From Siphonodentalium dalli (Eukaryota > Mollusca > Scaphopoda > Gadilida > Siphonodentaliidae), in NCBI GenBank assembly GCA_032622095.1, contig CP136066.1:51618911-51682910 (forward strand): a DNA stretch of 64,000 nucleotides, read 5' to 3'. The position numbers were made by a program, and so were the translations under genes. Positions 57,940-64,000 of the stretch are shown here, one piece after another (the first letter of the stretch is position 1; each line of letters begins with the position of its first letter). The notes under the pieces were generated by a model. The model was not told the origin of the DNA, did no database searches, and was given only the letters and a program-made list of their open reading frames with translations.

Positions 57940-58394
57940 CTATCCAATTATGGCCGCCTCATCACAACACCTGCTCAATTTGTAAAGGGAGTAGTCGGGG
58001 AACAGTCAACAATGACTAAGTTGCTTCCTCAGTATAGACAACATCAACACTTGTTTATATTCTGTCATATATGATTATGATGGGTAAATTTTGATTAACG
58101 TTGAACTAACGTATCGGTAAATGTTTATTTAACCTTTCTTGATAATTAACTGAATCCCAATCCCGAGCTTATTAAATTTACATGTAGATAACCGAAACGT
58201 AGGAGAACTAATTGTTTTATTTTAAAGTTGGTCTATTACGTTTATGGGCAAGACTATGGACAACTATGTATATATACATAAGTGTACTCTCAATTACTGT
58301 GAGATACAAATACAAGTAGATATGTGCTACTGGTTTACAACATGTGTGTTAATAGATAGACCGAATCTTCCCAATGTAATTTCTCAGAGGTATA
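57940..58394. other. Unannotated sequence
   Basis: Nothing recognisable. Confidence 0.3.
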
Positions 58395-58395
58395 T

Positions 58396-58833
58396 TTAAC
58401 CCTTTGAGTGCCAGGTCTGATTTTTGTATCAACCCATATGCCTTGTGCCAATGCATTCTCTTATATATGCGAGTCGACCATAGGTCGCCTCGCATATATA
58501 AGAGAATGCATTGGCCTAACTATTTTTCATCATTTGTTATTATTTTTTACAATTATTTACAATTTTAATATTTTTTTCAAATATTCTTTAACAGACTTAT
58601 TTTGTAGGTTTAGTGCCAGGGAATCTTACGTTTTTCATGGACATCAAAATTATTACTAAGAATACTTGGTGATAGTTTTGAGTTATAACATGCCCCTAAG
58701 GTTTTATCCAGTTTGTTTTTAAATTCGCAATAGCATGCTTAAGCATACATTTATTTTTTATTTTTTTTAGGGCCGATTTAACAGACCGTAAATTAGGGCC
58801 GATGATATCGGCCCCTGGCACTGAAAGGGTTAA
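58396..58833. mobile_element. TTAA-type hairpin MITE (piggyBac-like), copy 4
   Basis: Ends TTAACCCTTTGAGTGCCAGG and CCTGGCACTGAAAGGGTTAA (one mismatch), with TTAA at both borders. It contains the same 70-bp palindrome at about 58447-58517, then T-rich sequence and a GGGCCGAT pair near the right end. The best-preserved member of the family in the window. Confidence 0.85.
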
Positions 58834-59077
58834 TACTCGCCAAATTGTGATGTCTTTAACTGCATCGATTCGATGGGACTGTCAATTTCTGAACATTTTA
58901 ACATTTTCATTGTACTTTAATGATTGTTGGATCCATTTAAAATGGTTTCAATGTCTAGCAATAATGACAATTCATCGAAGCTTTAGCCTCTTTGTTCCGA
59001 ATATATTTGACAATCAAATAACTAATGAATCGCTGTCTCGATGTCACCATAAAGGATTTTTTTATTACCCCATGCGT

Positions 59078-59316
59078 GATTTGTTATCAGACATAATTTA
59101 AACTGCTTACATGTCGGTATACCATCTTGACATGATCCTGGTTGGACAATTTTTAACTGGGTGTTAATGTAGTCCAAGATCGTGCTTAAAATAACTGTTG
59201 ATTTCAAAATTAATTTATCCATATCGCCAGGCTTTTGACTAACCTCCATATAGTCTGTAGTGTGCTGTAGTCTCTGATTTGTTATCAGACATAATTTAAA
59301 CTGCTTACATGTCGGT
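59078..59316. repeat. 41-bp direct repeats flanking a copied exon-1/donor segment
   Basis: An exact 41-bp sequence (starting GATTTGTTATCAGACATAAT) is at 59078-59118 and again at 59276-59316. Between them, 59121-59278 matches 60458-60615 with two mismatches in 158 bp. That source segment is the last 35 nt of PAN exon 1, its GTTAGT donor and the first 123 nt of the intron, so a second copy of the donor lies 1.3 kb downstream of the real one. Confidence 0.88.
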
Positions 59317-59568
59317 TACATTTCGAAATCAATAAGAACATTCCTCGAGTTCTGAGTTACAAAGTTACATTTGCTAATCGAGGAATCTTCCAAAAAGAAA
59401 AAGAAATATATTCTCACGAATCTTCAAACTATCGGTTACAAAATACATTTCGATGTCATTAAACGTGTTTCCTGTTCTCAGTTGCAAAGGTACATTTGCT
59501 AACGTAAGAATTTTCCAACAACAATGAAAATATTCTCAGGAATAACTAAACTAACGGTTGCGCTTCCA

Positions 59569-60040
59569 ATAACGCTTTCCTGATGGGAGCTGCGCATATA
59601 TAAGAGAATGTATTGGCCTAACATTTTTCTATCATGTTTTATAAATTTTTCTTAGATTCTTTAACAATTTGTATCATTTTTCATCATTTTTATTAGATTC
59701 TTTAACAATTTTTATCATTTTTTATCATTTTTTCTTACATTCTATTCCAATTTTTATCATTGTTTTTCTTACATTCTTTAACAATTTTATCTCCTTTTTC
59801 TTTTATCATTTCGTCTTAAATTCTTTATCAATTTGTATCATTTTTTCGTGCATTCTTCGACAATCTTCTCATTTTTTCTTACATTTTTAAACAACTATAA
59901 AAAATACTATGAAATTTGTTAGGCCAATGCATTCTCTTATATATGCGAGGCGACCTATGGTCGACTCGCATATATAAGAGAATGCATTGGCACAGGGTTT
60001 TTGCCAAAAAATCGGTAAGTTCCAGTCAAGAAAGGGTTAA
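59569..60040. mobile_element. TTAA-type hairpin MITE (piggyBac-like), copy 5
   Basis: The right end AAGTTCCAGTCAAGAAAGGGTTAA is complementary to the left end ATAACGCTTTCCTGATGGGAGC with several mismatches; the left TTAA has decayed to ATAA. A half hairpin at 59590-59625 is followed by T-rich repeats (CATTTTTTCTTACATTCT) and then the full 70-bp palindrome at about 59922-59992 in the opposite sense (GAGGCGACCTATGGTCGACTC). Confidence 0.72.
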
Positions 60041-60044
60041 GAAT

Positions 60045-60457
60045 GTTTTGAACTTAATGATATTTCCTATATTAGGAGCGGACTCTCTGTCCTCTGAACT
60101 ATGCAATGTATAAGTATGTGATGGTAATTTTGGTCAATATATTTCTAGCTCGATCCGTTACCATCAATTTATGTTACCACAATTTCGAGTATGTGCATAT
60201 ATTCATAGGACGAACAATGCTCAATTTCGTACGCACCGTCAAATTTATACATGCTGCACTTCTGGTCAAATATTGTGACTGAAATGGCCATCAATTAACA
60301 ACTTGTCAACAGTAAGGAATGTTTGGTTGAACATGTCTAACAGTTGGAAAGATTGCATTGGGTGCCAGTTGAGAAATTATGCTCAATGGGTGTTGTGTGA
60401 ACGGAATTTCGAGCTGGTTCGGCAGTTGGTAATCTCATGGTGTACACCCAAACGGAG
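60045..60457. other. Unannotated sequence in putative intron 1
   Basis: Positions 60240-60360 resemble one unit of the 52.3-52.9 kb tandem array (GACTGAAATGGCCATCA, CAGTTGGAAAG); otherwise nothing. Confidence 0.35.
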
Positions 60458-60580
60458 ACCATCTTGACATGATCCTGGTTGGACAATTTTTAACTGGGTG
60501 TTAATGTAGTCCAAGATCGTGCTTAAAATAACTGGTGATTTCAAAATTAATTTATCCATATCGCCAGGCTTTTGACTAAC

Positions 60581-60896
60581 CTCCATATAGTATGTAGTGT
60601 GCTGTAGTCTCTGATGGATTCATTGTTTCAGTTCCGTCCAGTATATTCGAGTTGATCTGACATGTCATTGTTCCAAAGCTGTAATAAATTGTCCAGCAAC
60701 CCTTTGTATTGATGCATCTTGATGCGCACTCTATGATCGAGTCTGTCGGAAACACATCCATCACGGATTGCGGATCGTCGAACACTTCGTTTGCTTTGGA
60801 CAGTTCCATGAGAGTGTTTGTGTAGCCCCAAATACAACCGACGAACGCGGCAACAAACCACACACACGAACGTATGTAAGAATACATAGCCATCAT
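60581..60896 (-). CDS. Exon 1 of secreted PAN/EB-domain gene (signal peptide plus PAN-like domain)
   Basis: The exon encodes 105 residues from the first in-frame ATG (60896; a second ATG follows directly). The same frame stays open 33 nt further upstream but only to a GTG, and an in-frame TAA lies beyond, so 60896 is the likely start. Residues 1-10 form a short n-region with one Arg, residues 11-24 are hydrophobic (CVWFVAAFVGCIWG), and cleavage probably follows residue 24-27. The mature part has Cys57-x3-Cys61, Cys67 and Cys79 with aromatic residues after Cys67, the core spacing of PAN/apple modules, which bind protein or carbohydrate in extracellular proteins. The outermost cysteine pair of a full apple domain is missing. 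The exon ends TATGGAG|GTTAGT, a good donor, leaving phase 1. Reading through the donor hits TAG at once. The nearest in-frame partners are the EB exon at 33.8 kb and the PAN exon at 1.3 kb. Confidence 0.72.
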
Positions 60897-61168
60897 AGTT
60901 ACTGTGAGTCTAATGTGTGATTCTTTCACATGATCTCTATTAAAAATGACGATTTAAAGCCGCCGGTCACAACGCAACAAAACCGAACCCGAGTATGTTA
61001 CGTGAGTAATATAAAGGCATTGTTTGACGACCACGCAGACTTAACATTGTAACTACTGGTGACGATCGACTGAATATTGACGATAGGACTCTAGACAATC
61101 TATCCTCTATCGGATATAATATACACACTTGATCAATTCTTTTCCGGCTTCTTTTGCCTGCCTGTGAT
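60897..61168 (-). promoter_or_regulatory. Upstream region of the PAN/EB gene (5-prime UTR and possible core promoter)
   Basis: In reverse complement an in-frame TAA precedes the start region. CTTTATATTAC at about 61008-61018 is a weak TATA-like element that would place initiation near 60980. No other promoter element was recognised, and invertebrate promoters often lack TATA, so this is only suggestive. Confidence 0.25.
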
Positions 61169-61169
61169 G

Positions 61170-61617
61170 TTAAAGGCCCACTTAATTTTTGAACCCACAG
61201 TTTACTTTATATAAAATATATGCCATATTATATACCATTTGAAAGAGGAAGCTCCAAAACATTGTATTATCAACATATCCGGTGAAATAAACTGTGGACA
61301 TGTTGTTTTTGTTGAGTTTTGTCATCAAGATTGAAGTAAAAATCAGTATAATTTTCAATGCAGGGGGAATAACTATATATTAAAGATAGAGTTCTTCCCC
61401 TTTCATTGAAAAAGTTTGAACTCTGTTGCATTCTGGGTTCCAGGGGTGGGGGGGAGTCTTCTATTTCTCTTTGGGCATCTTCTGAGACACAGACGTTTCA
61501 AATAGTGATGAATTATAGTATTTTAATCATATTTTATGGAATAGATTGTTATTAAAACCGTTTATGAAGTCACTATAAAAAAATAATAGGAGACTCGACA
61601 ATTAAGTGGGCCTTTAA
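61170..61617. mobile_element. TIR element with TTAA ends (family H)
   Basis: TTAAAGGCCCACTTAATT at 61170 and AATTAAGTGGGCCTTTAA ending 61617 are perfect 18-bp inverted repeats. The 448-bp interior has a G-run (GGGGTGGGGGGGAG) and no ORF. It lies just upstream of PAN exon 1. Confidence 0.75.
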
Positions 61618-61779
61618 CACATATATCTTCTGATAAAACTATAATCAGCGTAATAAAACTATTTCGATTATACGCCTCTCATAAAACAAATCGTGTTGTC
61701 GTTGCTGCGAATAATATTGACGATGATGTGGTTATTGCTTTGGTTTTTGTTGGGTTAGAAGAATAAGTGATATAGATGA

Positions 61780-61950
61780 AGCATGTTGATTCACTTTGAG
61801 TCACAGTGCACCTTGGAGTCACAGTGAACTTAGTAGTCACCGTGAACTTTCGTGTGACAACTCACTTTGTCGTAATAATTCACTTGAGTTACATAATTAT
61901 TGAAGTTACGATACACTTTGAGGTCACACCACACTATGTGAGCATACTCA
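61780..61950. repeat. Degenerate short tandem repeat, about 22-bp unit
   Basis: GTCACAGTGAACTT-like words recur (GAGTCACAGTGCACCTTGGA, GTCACAGTGAACTTAGTA, GTCACCGTGAACTT and others). Confidence 0.6.
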
Positions 61951-62084
61951 TAAACGCGGGTACTGTACCACTTGTCCAGTGCATTTATGGTTTTACCTCA
62001 AACTAACTGCAACACAAAGTTTATCAGTGGGAATAAGTACTTTAACCCATCACAAACAATATACTAAACATAAAAAAGAATCAA

Positions 62085-64000
62085 GAAAGGTGAAATTGAT
62101 GAATTTTGTGAAATAAATTGGTCAAAATTTGGTAAAATACTCATTTTATAGCTTTTAAAGGACGTTTATACAAAACTTAATTTCACACGTCCTTCCATTT
62201 ATATATCCATTTTGTAGAGTGCACAATCCTGAACAGAAAACCTTTCCTAGATACGTTGAGCATTTTTCAAGTTATGTGCCTCCAAAATTTGGAGTTTGTC
62301 TAATTTCTGAGCCTCAATTTCTCAAAATTAGTTAAAATCCATTTGTTATTGTCTTGTATTTTAAATACTAAAGAAAAATGATGGAATTTCTTGTTGTTTT
62401 AGTCATTTCCTCTCTAGGTTGTGCACAAAATATGATTTCTTTATGAGAGGACAAAATATTCTTAACCAAAATATGTGTTCCACCATTGTATGGACAGCCA
62501 AATTTTCCTGTGGTCCAGAACCAGCATGATGAAATAGCATATTTGATGTCATACAACTCAATAAATATATATCTATATTCTCTGTATTTGTCAATCACTT
62601 AAGTATACATAGTTAAACACATTGTAAAGGAATTTCCCAAATCATGGAGTAGAACATCAAATAATGGCCCTATGAATTCTTTGAAATGACTCTTCTAAAA
62701 ATGCCATTTTGGGGCGTTTTTGTTCATTTGTAAAGGTTTTTATGCATAGATAGTAAACAAAATGTGCGTTTAATGTGTAGAATCATTTGAACTTTCCTCC
62801 TAAATCACTTTAGTGTTGAAATAAAAGACTGATATTGGATATGTCAATGAAATTCACTGCATTTCACTCATTTGTTCTCGAAACTGACACCAAATTTTAA
62901 TATCTTAAAAATGGGGTAGGCGAAACCATATAGACAAAATCTAGAAAATATAGACCTTGATGCATAAAACATTACAATCACCAGCTCCTACAAACCTTAT
63001 GCTTTCATACATAGTAAACTGCTTCTTATTTAGAGCTACGATCCTTTTTGTTGTAACTCAATGGCGAAATGGCGAATCATTATTTCGGGCTGGTTCTATA
63101 TAACATGCTCATAAAGTTCTAAATAAACCTCCACTAATTATTAAAGTACTAAACTTTTTATCATGCAAGAATAATCTACACAAACTGGAATAAAACAACC
63201 CTTTGTCTCCAATGACTAGAATATGGTGACAAGATCATAGCCTTTTGTGATTTCACCTACCCCATTATCAACATTCAAATTTGGAGTCAGTTTCTTGAAA
63301 ATTATGTGAAATCCAGTGAGTGTTAATTAATATAACCAATGTAATCCTATTGTTTTCCAACACTAACTGTTTTAGGAGGAACGTTAAAATGATTTTACTC
63401 ATTAAACACTAAGTGTATTCATTGTTGCTTACTATTTGTGGAAAAAAAAAAACTTTAAAATGGACAAAAACACCACAAAACAGTCAAAAATGGCATTTTT
63501 GGAAAAGAGTCAAAACATTGGATTCATAGGGTCACAAGTTGATTTTAGCACATATATGTTTAGCAATTCCAGCACAGTGTATTTAACCTAGTATACTTAA
63601 GAGGTTATGAGAAACACAGGGCATATGGGTATCAATTTATTGAGTTGTATGACCTCAAATATGGTATTTAATCACACCAGTTCTGTGTCACAAAGCAAAT
63701 GTGGCTAAATCCATACAATGGAACACACATTTTGTTTAAGAATATTTTTGTCTTCTCGATCATAGATGCATAAATTATTAATTTTTTGTGCACAATATAG
63801 CGAGGAAACTAATACAACAGTAAGACATCCCTTCATTATTCTCCAGTTTTTAAAATATTAGACCATTAAATATGGTTTTAGCAAATTCTTAAGAAATTGA
63901 GGCTCCGAAATTAGACAAACTCCCAATTTTGGTGACACATAATTCGAAAAATACTCAACTTATCTGGAAAATGTTTTCTGTTCTGTAATCAGGACTGTGT
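62085..64000. mobile_element. Large foldback element, right arm cut by the window edge
   Basis: The left arm runs from about 62085 to 62935 and the right arm from about 63235 past the end of the window. Pairs include CCTACCCCATT (63252) with AATGGGGTAGG (62911), GAGTTTGTCTAATTTC (62290) with the complement at 63911, and AACAGAAAACC with its complement near 63975. The arms are imperfect (roughly 75-80% by eye) and the spacer is about 300 bp. A single-arm relative is at 25790-26105. No protein-coding ORF seen. Confidence 0.72.

Larger units (their letters stand above)
33856..60580 (-). other. Putative intron 1 of the PAN/EB gene
   Basis: The 26.7 kb between the GTTAGT donor after exon 1 and the TTTTTCAG acceptor before the EB exon would be a phase-1 intron. 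It holds retroelement remnants, the 33-bp minisatellite, the GATATC foldback element and several hairpin MITEs. A copy of the donor region itself lies inside it at 59121-59278. Linkage of the exons is inferred from phase, strand and domain type. Confidence 0.4.

Noticed and set aside
59022-59249. ORF starting MEVSQKPGD as a second gene copy
   Set aside because: It begins at the copied splice donor and reads intron sequence in a different frame from the PAN exon; the same reading exists at 60383-60586.
60628-60867. 79-residue minus-strand ORF
   Set aside because: An out-of-frame shadow of PAN exon 1; the cysteine pattern and splice phase support the other frame.

Overview
This is eukaryotic nuclear DNA from an invertebrate animal, most likely a lophotrochozoan and probably a mollusc. 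The grounds are AT-rich sequence with very sparse exons and clean GT-AG splice sites, an extracellular PAN/EB-type gene, tRNA-derived SINEs, many TIR elements, and repeat types I associate with bivalve and gastropod genomes (a long element carrying runs of tgtccgtccg, and the tacatgta motif). The species is not determined. No prokaryotic operon, CRISPR array, rRNA or free-standing tRNA gene was seen.

Genes. Three convincing exons were found, all on the minus strand: a first exon with signal peptide and a PAN-like fold (60896-60581), a symmetric phase 1-1 EB/EGF-like exon (33855-33730), and a terminal PAN/apple exon with stop codon (1346-1078). All three use phase-1 splice junctions, so they join in frame into one secreted protein of 236 residues with two very large introns of about 26.7 and 32.4 kb. 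On this reading nearly the whole window is one gene and everything between is intronic. That the exons belong to one gene is an inference; three separate genes remain possible. Weaker coding candidates are two exon-like islands on the plus strand (9891-10033, 12045-12131) and a signal-peptide ORF at 44729-45031.

Retroelements. Present are a tRNA-headed SINE at 7425-7815, a second SINE at 36582-36902 with a perfect 13-bp target-site duplication, degenerate non-LTR reverse transcriptase remnants (38445-38750 and 46650-47260, minus), and a Penelope-like remnant (45282-45861) in which the RT N-terminus is followed almost directly by a GIY-YIG-like C-terminus.

DNA transposons and foldback elements dominate. 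They include a family of TTAA-flanked piggyBac-like MITEs, several carrying about 70-bp palindromes (10.9, 13.4, 24.3, 56.6, 58.4, 59.6 kb); TA-flanked pogo/Tc1-like palindromic MITEs (24.4, 36.3, 57.8 kb), one nested in a TTAA element; a hAT-like element with a perfect 8-bp duplication (14.9-15.6 kb); a foldback element built almost entirely from 12-bp palindromes around GATATC (49.2-50.05 kb); and a large inverted repeat at the right edge (62.1-64.0 kb) with a relative at 25.8 kb.

Tandem arrays. At least six arrays that look unrelated have periods of about 140-175 bp. There is also a 33-bp minisatellite (47.4-48.4 kb), open on both strands but without ATG codons. Most of the remaining sequence shows nothing I can name. 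All repeat and exon calls were made by eye; identities and copy numbers are approximate unless stated as exact.
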